Assembly (NCBI GenBank): GCA_024331125.1
Contig: JANDJI010000002.1
Location: 521,215 to 585,214 of the forward strand
DNA: 64,000 bases
From: Nitrospira sp.
Lineage (GTDB): Bacteria > Nitrospirota > Nitrospiria > Nitrospirales > Nitrospiraceae
Direction: 5' to 3'
Below, in pieces: positions 1 through 9,124 of the stretch. A program made the translations under genes and the position numbers. The number at the start of each line of letters is the position of its first letter. Position 1 is the stretch's first letter. Below the pieces are notes generated by a model. That model searched no databases, had not been told where the DNA came from, and saw only the letters and a list, made by a program, of their open reading frames with translations.

Positions 1-2
1 GG

Positions 3-698
3 TTTTCCGGCCGGCTGGCCGAGCATTATTTGGACCAGCACGTCTGGGAGTCGGACGTGGCGCGATTCGGCATCGATATTTGGATGACGACGGAGGCCAT
101 TGCGAGCGGCGCCCGTGTCTGCCAGAGTTTTCTCGGCGCCAAAATTCACAATCCCAAGGACCCGTCCGCCGATTTGGCCGCCATGCTGATGCAAGTCCTG
201 GGGGCCTTGTTCGCGTTGATGGAGGAACATCATGGGGTCTGGTTGGCGCAAAATGGCTCGGTGCCGGTCAAGATCTTCGGGTTTCAATATGAAGTAGGCG
301 TCGAGCCGGTTCACGTGAACGTGGATCGAATGATTCACGCGTTTCGGCAGGGCATGGACGATCTGGCTCCCATTTGGGAACAGATGTTGGGGCGGGAGAT
401 CGTCGCGGAGTTGTCGCCGCTCCGAGCGGCTTCTCCCGTCGAGTTTCGCATTCCGGACGATCTTTGGGTCCGCGTCATTTATGAGGCGGCCGTGGCCTAT
501 CATGGCCGTGTGATGCCCCGCGAGCATCTGTTGAAGGCCCTCACGCCGCTGTATCTGGGACGGACGGCGACCTTTGTGCTGGAGACCCAGGGACTCACGT
601 CCGCCGAAGCGGAGAGGAGAGTCGAGCAATTGTGTCTGGCGTTCGAAGAACGGAAATCCTATCTCGTCGATCGTTGGAGCGGCCGGCCACGCTCATAA
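3..698 (+). CDS. Glycosyltransferase, C-terminal part (5' end outside window)
   Basis: The reading frame is open from the left edge, so the gene begins upstream; the first internal start-like codon (TTG at 30) is not a credible start. The visible 231 residues begin with a segment carrying FGIDIWMTTEAI and FLGAKIHNPKDP, which resembles the C-terminal half of GT-A fold (GT2/GT81-like) glycosyltransferases such as those making glucosyl- or mannosyl-glycerate compatible solutes. The rest is helical and featureless. It lies 36 bases before an MscS-like protein and a sugar ABC importer on the same strand, which fits a role in an osmolyte or sugar pathway, but that is inference. The catalytic N-terminal half (nucleotide-sugar site, DXD motif) is not in the window, so substrate cannot be judged. 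Confidence 0.55.
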   Translation, partial: FSGRLAEHYLDQHVWESDVARFGIDIWMTTEAIASGARVCQSFLGAKIHNPKDPSADLAAMLMQVLGALFALMEEHHGVWLAQNGSVPVKIFGFQYEVGVEPVHVNVDRMIHAFRQGMDDLAPIWEQMLGREIVAELSPLRAASPVEFRIPDDLWVRVIYEAAVAYHGRVMPREHLLKALTPLYLGRTATFVLETQGLTSAEAERRVEQLCLAFEERKSYLVDRWSGRPRS

Positions 699-734
699 AC
701 GTCGGCGGTGTGGACGGCAAGAAGGGAGGCGGAC

Positions 735-1442
735 ATGCAGGACTTTTTTGACAAGGCGTTGCTTGCGCCGTTGGAGCACTTGGGCCGGCAAGTCCTGGCG
801 ATTTTGCCCAACGTCTTGGCGATGGCCATCATTATCGGAGTCGGATTCGCCATGGCCTGGGCGCTGGGGCACGCCGTCGAGCGATTGCTGCGGGTCGTGA
901 GGTTGGATCATTTGTGCGATCGACTCGGCGTCAACGCGGCGTTGGGCCGTGGAGGAGTCAAGTCCGACCCCTCGCAGATCGTGGGACGCATGACCTATTG
1001 GGTCATTGTGCTCTTCGCGGTGATTGCCGGACTGGGCGCGCTCAATCTCAAACCGATCAATCAATTCGCCCAATCGCTCTTGGCCTATATTCCCCACGTG
1101 TTGATCGCCGCCGTGATTCTGATCGTTGGCTATCTGCTGTCGAATTTTATTTCCCAGGGGGTCTTGATCGCGGCGGTCAACGCCGGCCTTCCCCCGGCCA
1201 GATTGATCGCCAGCCTGTCTCGATGGGGAGTCCGGTTGTTCGCGCTTGCCATGGCGCTGGAAGAATTGGGCATTGCGGCCAGCGTGGTGATCGTCGGGTT
1301 CGGCATTACGTTCGGCGGGATCGTGTTCGCCGCCTGTCTGGCATTCGGGCTCGGCGCCAAGGATTTGGCCAAAGACTATCTCGAACGAACGTTGTCCGGC
1401 CGAGGACGCGACCGATCGCCTGACGATTTGCGGCACATGTGA
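735..1442 (+). CDS. MscS-like conserved-TM-helix membrane protein
   Basis: A 235-residue integral membrane protein. I chose ATG 735 over GTG 708 because GGGAGG lies just before it. Hydrophobic segments occur around residues 25-48, 90-110, 125-148 and 170-215, and the glycine/alanine-rich last segment (GFGITFGGIVFAACLAFGLG) resembles the pore-lining helix of small-conductance mechanosensitive channels and the conserved-TM-helix family. The large cytoplasmic beta domain of full MscS is missing: the protein ends about 25 residues after the pore-like helix. Its TGA shares one base with the ATG of the following solute-binding lipoprotein, so the two are probably translationally coupled. Solute release or sensing linked to the importer is possible; a channel function is not proven. 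Confidence 0.7.
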   Translation: MQDFFDKALLAPLEHLGRQVLAILPNVLAMAIIIGVGFAMAWALGHAVERLLRVVRLDHLCDRLGVNAALGRGGVKSDPSQIVGRMTYWVIVLFAVIAGLGALNLKPINQFAQSLLAYIPHVLIAAVILIVGYLLSNFISQGVLIAAVNAGLPPARLIASLSRWGVRLFALAMALEELGIAASVVIVGFGITFGGIVFAACLAFGLGAKDLAKDYLERTLSGRGRDRSPDDLRHM

Positions 1443-2719
1443 TGACGCGAGCATGGATTCTGCTGTTTTTGATGTCGGTCCTCGGCTGCACGCAGAGGGA
1501 TGATGCACCTGATGCAGCCTCGACGGTTCTGATCTTTAAGCACGGGCGACTCTCCGGCGACGAACGCATGTTGACCGGCCTGCTGCGGGAATTCGAACGA
1601 CGGCATCCCGGCGTGACCGTGCGGGAAGAGGTGCTGCCGTCTTCTTCTGATCAACAGCACCAGTATTACACCATGAATCTCGACGGCGGACGCGCTCCGT
1701 TCGACGTGCTGAGTCTGGACGTGATTTGGGTTCAGGAATTCGCCAAAGCGGGGTGGATTGCGCCTCTGGATGATTTGCCGCCGACGATACGGCGGGAAGA
1801 CTTTTTTCCTGGACCGATCGAGGCTGCGACATGGGATGGCGAGCTCTATGCCGTGCCGTGGTATATCGACGCCGGAGTCCTTTATTATCGTAAAGATTTG
1901 TTGGAACGGTACGCCCTTGATTCTCCGAGAACGTGGCCGGAACTGCTTCGCGCGGCTCGGCTGGTCCTTGATGCGGAACGGGATCCCACATTGGTCGGCT
2001 TTGTGTGGCAAGGAAAGCAATACGAAGGGCTGGTCTGCGTCACCCTTGAAGTGCTCAGGAGCAACGGGAGCGATCTGTGGGCGGGGGATCGCGATCGGGC
2101 CGAGGAGGGCTTGCAATTCTTGCGCGATCTGGTCTGGACATACAAGATCTCGCCCCTTTCGATCGGCATGGCCGATGAAGATTCGACCCGTCTATTGTTC
2201 GGCGAGGGACGAGCCCTGTTCATGCGAAACTGGCCGTACGCCTGGTCGCTGTTGCAACGCGAAGGATCGCCGGTCCGAGGAAAGATTGGCGTCGTGCCCA
2301 TTCCTGCCTTTCCTGGTTTTTCCGGCGTCTCGGTCTTGGGCGGATGGTTGCTGGCGGTCGCCAAACACTCGCCCCATCAAAAGGAGGCGCGCGACCTCAT
2401 TGGGTTTCTCACGTCCCCGGACGTCCAGCGCCGGATGGCCATGGAACTCGGCTACAATCCGACAAGAATCGCTCTGTATGCCGAGCAAACGATGTTGGAC
2501 GCGAAACCGATCTTCAAGGACCTGTTTCCCATTTTTCTAAGCGCAAGGCCCAGGCCGATCACGCCCTATTATCTCTTGCTGTCTCAAGCAGCACAGCCCG
2601 AATTGAGCGCGCTGGTAGTCGGGACGAAGGATCCCCGCGACGTGCTTCGGGCGGTTCGCCGCCAGGGAGATTGGCTCTTGCCGAGACTTGCGAGGGCATC
2701 GGCGGATGGCGAACCATGA
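1442..2719 (+). CDS. Sugar ABC transporter substrate-binding lipoprotein
   Basis: A 425-residue family-1 (maltose/trehalose-type) solute-binding protein. The N-terminus is a lipoprotein signal with lipobox VLGC, Cys16 being the lipidation site. After it come the typical features: an early beta strand and helix (GLLREFERRHPGVTV), the PFDVLSLD segment, and WDGELYAVPWYIDAGVLYYR, which in this family lines the sugar cleft. It would deliver a glycoside to the two permeases that follow. Start is set at ATG 1442, overlapping the upstream TGA; GTG 1439 is one codon earlier and cannot be excluded. The stop overlaps the next ATG (ATGA at 2716). The trehalose genes nearby suggest trehalose or an alpha-glucoside as ligand, but the ligand cannot be read from sequence. 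Confidence 0.88.
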   Translation: MTRAWILLFLMSVLGCTQRDDAPDAASTVLIFKHGRLSGDERMLTGLLREFERRHPGVTVREEVLPSSSDQQHQYYTMNLDGGRAPFDVLSLDVIWVQEFAKAGWIAPLDDLPPTIRREDFFPGPIEAATWDGELYAVPWYIDAGVLYYRKDLLERYALDSPRTWPELLRAARLVLDAERDPTLVGFVWQGKQYEGLVCVTLEVLRSNGSDLWAGDRDRAEEGLQFLRDLVWTYKISPLSIGMADEDSTRLLFGEGRALFMRNWPYAWSLLQREGSPVRGKIGVVPIPAFPGFSGVSVLGGWLLAVAKHSPHQKEARDLIGFLTSPDVQRRMAMELGYNPTRIALYAEQTMLDAKPIFKDLFPIFLSARPRPITPYYLLLSQAAQPELSALVVGTKDPRDVLRAVRRQGDWLLPRLARASADGEP

Positions 2720-3651
2720 AGGTTGCCGATTTCAACGGTCAAAAATCCGACGGACCTGGATGGAACCTCTCCGAACGGATCTGGGGGTATGCGTTCGTCG
2801 CTCCGGCAATGACGCTGGTCTCGCTCATGGCGCTCGCTCCGATCGGAGCGGCGCTCTGGCTGAGTCTGCGACATCGCCTGCCGATTTTCGGCGTGGACGA
2901 ATTCGTCGGGCTCGCAAACTATCTGGACCTGCTCGGTGACGAACGGTTCTGGGCCACCCTCAGAACGACCCTCTATTTCACCGGCCTTTCGGTGGGACTG
3001 GAACTGCCGATCGGATTGGGGCTCGCGTTGCTTCTGGATGCTCTGACCGATGAACGAACACGATTCGGTCGTCTGGCTCAAACCGTCGCCATCGTGCCCT
3101 GGGCCGTTCCGACGGTCGTGTCTGCTCAGATGTGGCTGTGGCTGTATCAACCTGATTATGGTCTTCTCAATTACGTGTTGGCCCGCATCGGCATCACCGT
3201 GCCGATCGATTGGCTGGCTGATCCTCGTTGGGCCATCCATGCGGCCGTCATCATGGAGGTGTGGAAGACCACTCCCTTCGCCGCTTTGATGTTGCTGGCC
3301 GGATTAAAGGCCTTACCATGGGAACTGCGTGCCGCCGCGCGGGTCGACGGCGCGGGATGGTGGGACGGATTTCGGTCGATCACGTTGCCGTTGCTGACGC
3401 CCGTTATCCTGATCACGCTGGTATTTCGAACCATGGACGCCGTGCGTGTGTTCGACGCGGTCTACGTGTTGACCGGTGGAGGACCGGGCAACACCACGGA
3501 AACACTCTCGATCTATGCCTACAAAACTCTTTTTCAGTCCTTGCAATTAGGGTATGGCTCCGCGCTGGCGACGGCGATGTTCCTGATTTCGGCGATCCTG
3601 TCTTCCTTCTATGTACTGTTGCTGCGGCGACGGATGCGGGACACAACGTGA
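2716..3651 (+). CDS. Sugar ABC transporter permease, MalF/ThuF/UgpA type
   Basis: A 311-residue inner-membrane permease with about six hydrophobic segments. The EAA loop that docks on the ATPase is visible (ELRAAARVDGAGWWDGFRSI) followed by TLPLLTPVI. The start ATG overlaps the stop of the binding protein (ATGA), and the stop TGA shares its last base with the ATG of the second permease, so the transporter genes are tightly coupled. The frame is open further upstream inside the binding-protein gene, but that extension is an out-of-frame shadow. It forms the heterodimeric channel with the next gene product. Confidence 0.9.
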   Translation: MKVADFNGQKSDGPGWNLSERIWGYAFVAPAMTLVSLMALAPIGAALWLSLRHRLPIFGVDEFVGLANYLDLLGDERFWATLRTTLYFTGLSVGLELPIGLGLALLLDALTDERTRFGRLAQTVAIVPWAVPTVVSAQMWLWLYQPDYGLLNYVLARIGITVPIDWLADPRWAIHAAVIMEVWKTTPFAALMLLAGLKALPWELRAAARVDGAGWWDGFRSITLPLLTPVILITLVFRTMDAVRVFDAVYVLTGGGPGNTTETLSIYAYKTLFQSLQLGYGSALATAMFLISAILSSFYVLLLRRRMRDTT

Positions 3652-4511
3652 TGAATCGGGAACTTGCCTGCCGCGATCACTGGGCGGGTTGGAACGTTGC
3701 TGCCGCGGGACGGAACGTTTGCCTGCTGGTGGTCGTCGCGATGTTCTGCCTCGGCCCGCTCGGTTGGCAGATCCTCGCGTCCGTGAAGCCGGACGAGGAA
3801 TTGGTGCGATTGCCCCCTCTTGTCCCGACGCGGTTGACTGCGGCGCATTACGAGCGAGTGTTGTTCCACTCGTCGCTGGTTCAAGCCCTGATCAACAGTG
3901 CGGTGGTCGCGACGGGCACGACCGTCCTCGCCCTCATGCTCGGTTCGTGTTGCGCGTTCGCTTTGGCCCGGTTGCCGATAAGGGGACGGCCGATGATTCT
4001 GGGGGCGATACTCATGGCCTCGATGTTCCCGCCGATCGCGATCATCAGTCCTTTGTATCTGACGATGCGGGAGATGGGGTTGCGGGACAGCCTGATCGCC
4101 CTGGGGCTTGCGCACACGGTCCATGCGCTTCCGTTGACGATTTGGCTTCTGACGGTCGCGTTCCGACAATTGCCCCGTGAGCTGTATCATGCTGCGCGCG
4201 TCGACGGCTGCACCCCGCTCAAGGCTTTGCTGACCGTGGTGCTTCCGCCGGCGAGACCCGGATTGGCGGTGGCGGGATTATTGACGTTCATCCACTCATG
4301 GAATGAGTTCATGTTCGCCTTGACGCTGACGGCGAGCGATACGGCGCGAACCGCCCCAGTGGCGATCGCATTGTTTCCGGGGCTCCATGACATTCCCTGG
4401 GGAGACCTTGCCGCGGCGTCGATCATCGTGACGCTGCCGGTCGCGGGACTCGCGGCCTTCTTCAGCCGGCATCTTATCGGAGGACTGACGGCCGGAAGCG
4501 TGAAGGGATGA
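3651..4511 (+). CDS. Sugar ABC transporter permease, MalG/ThuG/UgpE type
   Basis: A 286-residue permease and partner of the preceding gene. A first membrane segment (about residues 24-45) leads to GWQILASVKPDEELV, a hallmark of MalG-type subunits; the EAA motif reads ELYHAARVDGCTPLKALLTV and is followed by VLPPARPG. FIHSWNEFMFALTL near residue 218 is also typical of the family. ATG 3651 is used because it overlaps the upstream stop by one base; the longer frame beginning inside the first permease is a shadow. Confidence 0.9.
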   Translation: MNRELACRDHWAGWNVAAAGRNVCLLVVVAMFCLGPLGWQILASVKPDEELVRLPPLVPTRLTAAHYERVLFHSSLVQALINSAVVATGTTVLALMLGSCCAFALARLPIRGRPMILGAILMASMFPPIAIISPLYLTMREMGLRDSLIALGLAHTVHALPLTIWLLTVAFRQLPRELYHAARVDGCTPLKALLTVVLPPARPGLAVAGLLTFIHSWNEFMFALTLTASDTARTAPVAIALFPGLHDIPWGDLAAASIIVTLPVAGLAAFFSRHLIGGLTAGSVKG

Positions 4512-4515
4512 CAGG

Positions 4516-5625
4516 ATGACCGAGATGCGTATCGAGGGGCTGGAGAAGCGAATCGGGACTGCGGCGATCCTCTATTCGCTGGATCTGACGGTGGAGGATG
4601 GAGAATTTTTCGTTCTGGTCGGGCCGTCCGGCTGCGGAAAATCGACCCTCTTGCATCTGCTGGCGGGGTTGGATCGGCCGACGTCCGGCCGCATCTTGTT
4701 CGACGGCAGAGACATCACCGATCTGGATCCGCGGGAGCGGGACGTGGCGTTGGTGTTTCAAACCTACGCGCTCTATCCGCACATGACGGTCCGTGACAAT
4801 CTGTCTTTCCCGCTTCGCGTTCAGAAAAAAACAAGTCGACTCGACCGGGCCATGATCGAAGACGAAGTACGGCGGATGGCCGGAGTTTTGGGGCTCGACA
4901 CACTGTTGGATCGGCGACCGCAAGAGTTGTCGGGCGGGCAACGGCAACGGGTGGCCCTTGGAAGGGCGTTGATCAGAAAACCCAGACTGTTCTTGCTGGA
5001 TGAACCCTTGTCCAACCTCGACGCTCAGTTGCGGGCCGCCATGCGGGCCGAACTACGACGTCTCCATGAAAAGTTCAAGGTGACGACCGTTTACGTGACG
5101 CACGATCAAAGCGAGGCTCTGACGATGGGTGATCGGCTCGGAGTGCTTCATGGAGGGGCGCTCCGGCAAGTCGGCAATCCTCGGGAGGTCTATGACAGAC
5201 CGGCCGACGTCTTTGTCGCCGGTTTCGTGGGGTATCCGCCGATGAATCTGTTCGACGCGCGGATGGAGGAGGGAACGATCACGGCCGGACCATTGCGCTT
5301 TCCGTTGCCGACTGAGACATCGACGATTGCGCCGGGGCGAATGGTGACCGTCGGAGTCAGGCCGGAAGACATCGCGGTCGGTCCGGCAACCGAGGAGAAA
5401 ACGGGGCGGGCCGTGCAAGGGATCGTCAGGTTGGTGGAACCAGCCTGGCCTATCGCGTGGGTCACGGTGGAACTGTCCGACTCGGACAAAGCCGTCACGA
5501 TCGTCGGCGTTACGATCCCAGGATATCTTCCCAAGATCGGAGAAGCCGTCGTCGTCGAAACGGGGCGGGAGGCGTTGCATCTGTTCGATCCGGTGACGGG
5601 TCGGCGATACGGCTTTCCGTCATGA
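4516..5625 (+). CDS. Sugar ABC transporter ATP-binding protein, MalK/UgpC family
   Basis: A 369-residue ATPase. Walker A is GPSGCGKST (about residues 36-44), the Q-loop is in VFQTYALYPHMTV, the signature is LSGGQRQRVALGRAL and Walker B with catalytic Glu is LFLLDEPLSNLD. The C-terminal 130 residues form a TOBE/OB-type regulatory extension as in MalK and UgpC (VGVRPEDIAVG). It starts four bases after the second permease and would power uptake of the sugar bound by the 1442-2719 product. One such ATPase can serve several sugar permeases, so it need not be exclusive to this system. Confidence 0.92.
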   Translation: MTEMRIEGLEKRIGTAAILYSLDLTVEDGEFFVLVGPSGCGKSTLLHLLAGLDRPTSGRILFDGRDITDLDPRERDVALVFQTYALYPHMTVRDNLSFPLRVQKKTSRLDRAMIEDEVRRMAGVLGLDTLLDRRPQELSGGQRQRVALGRALIRKPRLFLLDEPLSNLDAQLRAAMRAELRRLHEKFKVTTVYVTHDQSEALTMGDRLGVLHGGALRQVGNPREVYDRPADVFVAGFVGYPPMNLFDARMEEGTITAGPLRFPLPTETSTIAPGRMVTVGVRPEDIAVGPATEEKTGRAVQGIVRLVEPAWPIAWVTVELSDSDKAVTIVGVTIPGYLPKIGEAVVVETGREALHLFDPVTGRRYGFPS

Positions 5626-5659
5626 TCCTGAAAGACCCATCACACGGGAGAGGAGGGTT

Positions 5660-6856
5660 ATGATTCGGCACCTGCTGTACGGAATGGTTGCAACGATGGG
5701 GCTCACCGGTTGCCTGTCGCCGGTGGCGATGCATCGAGCGGTGATCGAATATGACCGCACGGTTAATGCGGTCGAGGCCGAGATGCTTCTGCTGAACATC
5801 GGGCGGGCTAAACAGGGACAACCGCGCCACTTTACGGCGATTTCGAACGTCGCCGCGACGTTCGACTTTCGATCCAATGCCGGATTCGGTTCCCAATTAT
5901 TTGCGCCGAGCGGACCGGTATTCGCCAGAAATTTCTTTCTGTTCAATCTCGGAGCCACCGTGGCGGAAAACCCGACCGTGAGCATTGTCCCTGTACAGGG
6001 AGAGGAATTTACCAAACGAATTTTGACGCCCATGGACGAAACGCAACTCGATTTTCTATTGGCTCAAGGCGTCGAGCCGGCGATCGTGCTCAGGCTGATG
6101 GGACGCGGACTGGCCGTAGAAGAAGGAGGAAAAAGAACGTTCTACTTGAACATGCCGCATCGGGCGGACGAATATCGGGAGTTCAGAAAAAGAGTGCTGC
6201 ATCTCTCCGCATTGAATCTGGCCCGCCACCTCCATGTCGGCTTTCTCACATTTGAAGACATCTGGCCGCTTCCACTTGACCATCCGATGACTTCGCGGGC
6301 CATCGACAAGGGGTATCAATGGGGACACGATGCAAACGGCCCCCCCCGTCTGACAAAACGTGTCGTCGGGCGGCTGGCAATTACGAATTACGATCCGACG
6401 TTGTTACCGAATGAAGAGCGTCGGAGACTCAATTTCAAGGCGGAGCGATATCCGCGCAACTACGTCCTTGTCGATATCCGTCCGAATTATCCGGGAGGAG
6501 ACTATTCCTGGCATGGCCAAATCAAGCTCCGCAGCTTCAACGCCATGCTTGAATTCTTGGCCAGGGGAATCGAGGCGGAGCCGGAATTCGATGTCCAACC
6601 GGATCCGCGCAGCGGGGCCGTGCGTCGCAATCCGGTCAAGACTCTCGCCATCGTCGAGTCCGATACGAGACCGAACAGCACCGTGTTTGCTGCGGAACTT
6701 GAGGGGCGCTGGTATGCCATCGACGACCGTGCGGAGGGACAGGGGGATGTCCAACGATGGAATCGTGAAGCCTTCGAGTTGATGAGCCAACTCTACCAAA
6801 TGACCGTCACGGACGTGGCGAAGGTGCAGGGTCTGCCCATCACGATCGCCAAATAG
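5660..6856 (+). CDS. Hypothetical lipoprotein
   Basis: A 398-residue protein preceded by a strong ribosome site (GAGGAGGG, 3-4 bases before ATG). The signal ends in the lipobox LTGC with Cys18 as lipidation site. The mature part contains MLLLNIGRAKQGQPRHF, recurrent in a family of uncharacterised lipoproteins of Gram-negative bacteria, followed by a mixed alpha/beta region and a C-terminal domain without recognised catalytic motifs. It follows the ABC ATPase by 34 bases and may be co-transcribed, though a role in sugar uptake is not indicated. Function unknown. Confidence 0.75.
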   Translation: MIRHLLYGMVATMGLTGCLSPVAMHRAVIEYDRTVNAVEAEMLLLNIGRAKQGQPRHFTAISNVAATFDFRSNAGFGSQLFAPSGPVFARNFFLFNLGATVAENPTVSIVPVQGEEFTKRILTPMDETQLDFLLAQGVEPAIVLRLMGRGLAVEEGGKRTFYLNMPHRADEYREFRKRVLHLSALNLARHLHVGFLTFEDIWPLPLDHPMTSRAIDKGYQWGHDANGPPRLTKRVVGRLAITNYDPTLLPNEERRRLNFKAERYPRNYVLVDIRPNYPGGDYSWHGQIKLRSFNAMLEFLARGIEAEPEFDVQPDPRSGAVRRNPVKTLAIVESDTRPNSTVFAAELEGRWYAIDDRAEGQGDVQRWNREAFELMSQLYQMTVTDVAKVQGLPITIAK

Positions 6857-6878
6857 GAGCGGCAAGAGACGCGGTGGG

Positions 6879-9011
6879 CTATTGATCGCCGAGTCGCAGG
6901 ACGGCGATCGATCGGCCTTGGAGATCGTACCGCTCCCCTCCCTTGAACACGACGACGGGATTTTTGGCGTTCGGCTGAGCGGACGTGTCGAAGACAGGAC
7001 GCCAACGAACCCCTCGTTTGTGAGCGGGGAGTGTGAACGCAAGCGGCTCATGATGGGCGTTTAACAAGACCAGGATGGTATCGTCGACAATGGGACGTCC
7101 TTTTTCATCGGTTTCGCTGATCGCGTCTCCGGCGAGTCGAAGCGCGAGCGACTTGACGTAGCCGGCGTTCCAATCCTCGTCGGTCATTTCTTTGCCGTCC
7201 GGCCTGAACCAGGAGAGGTCTTTGACCTCCGACCCTCTGAGCCGACGTCCCTGAAAGAAACGTCGCCGCCGCAAGACCGGATGTCGTTTGCGGAAAGCGA
7301 TCAGGTTGCGCACGAAAGACAGGAGGTCCCGCTTCGTCGCGTCCAGTTTCCAATCGTACCAACTGACGTCGTTATCTTGACAATACGCGTTATTGTTGCC
7401 GTGCTGGGTTCGGCCGATTTCATCACCGCCGCACAACATTGGAACTCCCTGGGAAAGCAGCAGCAGCGCCAGGAAATTTCGTTTTTGCCGTTCGCGCAGT
7501 TCCTTGACGGTCGGATCATTCGTCGGCCCTTCCGCCCCGCAGTTCCAACTGAGGTTGTCATCGGTGCCGTCGCGGTTGTCCTCGCCGTTGGCTTCATTGT
7601 GCTTGTGGTTGTAGGACACCAGATCATGCAGTGTGAATCCGTCGTGCGCTGTCACGAAATTGATGCTGGCGAACGGCCGGCGGCCGCTGGCCTCGTACAG
7701 GTCGCTGCTGCCGGTGAGGCGATAGGCCAATTCCCCCACTTGCCCTCCATCGCCTTTGACGTACCGTCGAATGGTATCTCGATATTTGCCGTTCCATTCG
7801 GCCCAGCCGACCGGGAAGTTGCCCACTTGATACCCGCCTTCGCCGACGTCCCATGGTTCGGCGATGAGTTTGACCTGGGAGAGAATCGGATCCTGATGCA
7901 GAATGTCGAAAAAGGCGCTCAATCGATCGACGGCGTGCAGCTCGCGCGCAAGGGCGGACGCGAGGTCGAAACGAAATCCATCCACGTGCATGTCCACGAC
8001 CCAATATCGCAGGCTGTCCATGATGAGTTGCAGCGTCCGAGGATGCGTGACGTTGAGCGTGTTGCCGCAACCGGTGTAGTCCATATAGAACCGGCGGTTG
8101 TCTGGGACAAGTCGGTAGTAGGATAGGTTGTCGATGCCACGGAACGACAACGTGGGGCCCAGGTGATTGCCCTCCGCGGTGTGGTTGTACACGACATCCA
8201 AAATGACCTCGATTCCGGCGCTGTGCAGCGTCTTGACCATGGTTTTGAATTCGCGTACATGGTGGGCGTCGACAGGAGAAACCGCGTAGCGAATGTCCGG
8301 CGCGAAGAAACCGATTGTGTTATACCCCCAATAGTTCGTCAGTCCGCGTTCCGCCAGGTGTCGATCGCGGACGAAATGATGGACCGGCAACAGTTCGACG
8401 GCTGTCACACCGAGCTCGAGCAAATAATCCAACACGGCCGGAGTCGTCAATGCCGCGTAGGTGCCGCGCATGGATTCCGGCACGTTCGGATGCCGTGCCG
8501 TGAAGCCTTTCACGTGCAGCTCATAAATGATGGTTTTGTCCCAGGGCGTCTTCAGCTGCGTGTCTCCGCCCCATGAAAAGGCCGGGTCGATGACGACGCA
8601 TTTGGGAATGTTCGCGGCGTTGTCCCGTAGGTCGATCGACAGGTCGGCTTGGGGATCGCCGATCCGGTAGCCGAACATCGCGTCGGACCACTCGATCGTT
8701 CCGGCGATGGATTTGGCGTAGGGATCAATCAACAGTTTTGCCGGATTGAACCGATGGCCCTCTTCCGGCGCGTACGGGCCGTGGACTCGATAGCCGTAAT
8801 GTTGGCCCGGCCAGAGCCCTGGAATATAGACGTGCCAAATTTGGTCGGTGCGTTCTTCCAACCGAATCCGCAGAGATTCCTTCGTGTGTTTGGGGCCGTC
8901 GAACAGGCACAGTTCAACGGCCGTGGCGTGTTCGGAAAACAGCGCAAAGTTGACTCCTTGCCCGTCCCACGTGGCGCCGAGGGGATAGGGTTTTCCGGGC
9001 CACACTCTCAT
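6879..9011 (-). CDS. glgX: Glycogen debranching enzyme GlgX (isoamylase type)
   Basis: A 710-residue GH13 enzyme that hydrolyses alpha-1,6 branches of glycogen, freeing maltodextrins. The N-terminus ([20 protein letters not shown]) is the usual start of GlgX, so ATG at 9011 is preferred over an upstream extension of 41 residues. Residues 10-100 are the CBM48 domain. The GH13 core shows the nucleophile region [14 protein letters not shown], the acid [16 protein letters not shown] and the third carboxylate in [21 protein letters not shown]. It is divergent from treZ-treY, and the three together turn glycogen into trehalose: GlgX makes linear chains, TreY rearranges the reducing end and TreZ cuts off trehalose. 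Confidence 0.93.
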   Translation of the reverse strand: MRVWPGKPYPLGATWDGQGVNFALFSEHATAVELCLFDGPKHTKESLRIRLEERTDQIWHVYIPGLWPGQHYGYRVHGPYAPEEGHRFNPAKLLIDPYAKSIAGTIEWSDAMFGYRIGDPQADLSIDLRDNAANIPKCVVIDPAFSWGGDTQLKTPWDKTIIYELHVKGFTARHPNVPESMRGTYAALTTPAVLDYLLELGVTAVELLPVHHFVRDRHLAERGLTNYWGYNTIGFFAPDIRYAVSPVDAHHVREFKTMVKTLHSAGIEVILDVVYNHTAEGNHLGPTLSFRGIDNLSYYRLVPDNRRFYMDYTGCGNTLNVTHPRTLQLIMDSLRYWVVDMHVDGFRFDLASALARELHAVDRLSAFFDILHQDPILSQVKLIAEPWDVGEGGYQVGNFPVGWAEWNGKYRDTIRRYVKGDGGQVGELAYRLTGSSDLYEASGRRPFASINFVTAHDGFTLHDLVSYNHKHNEANGEDNRDGTDDNLSWNCGAEGPTNDPTVKELRERQKRNFLALLLLSQGVPMLCGGDEIGRTQHGNNNAYCQDNDVSWYDWKLDATKRDLLSFVRNLIAFRKRHPVLRRRRFFQGRRLRGSEVKDLSWFRPDGKEMTDEDWNAGYVKSLALRLAGDAISETDEKGRPIVDDTILVLLNAHHEPLAFTLPAHKRGVRWRPVFDTSAQPNAKNPVVVFKGGERYDLQGRSIAVLRLGDQ

Positions 9012-9049
9012 CTTTTTTTCTGAAGACGGCGATTCATGGTTTGTCGTAT

Positions 9050-9078
9050 GTATAATATGCCGCCGCCGTCGCGCACAA
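9050..9078 (-). promoter_or_regulatory. Candidate sigma-70 promoter for glgX
   Basis: Read on the minus strand, TTGTGC (9078-9073) and TTATAC (9055-9050) are separated by 17 bases. The site lies 39 bases upstream of the glgX start, in the 113-base divergent gap shared with treZ. On the plus strand the same spot contains TATAAT (9051-9056) without a clear -35 box. Confidence 0.35.
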
Positions 9079-9124
9079 GACGCCGGGTCACTTCGGAACA
9101 ATTGCACAACGACAACCGCTTGCC

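Noticed and set aside
9051..9056. TATAAT as a promoter for treZ
   Set aside because: No -35 box at 16-18 bases upstream; the box is listed only as part of the glgX promoter on the other strand.
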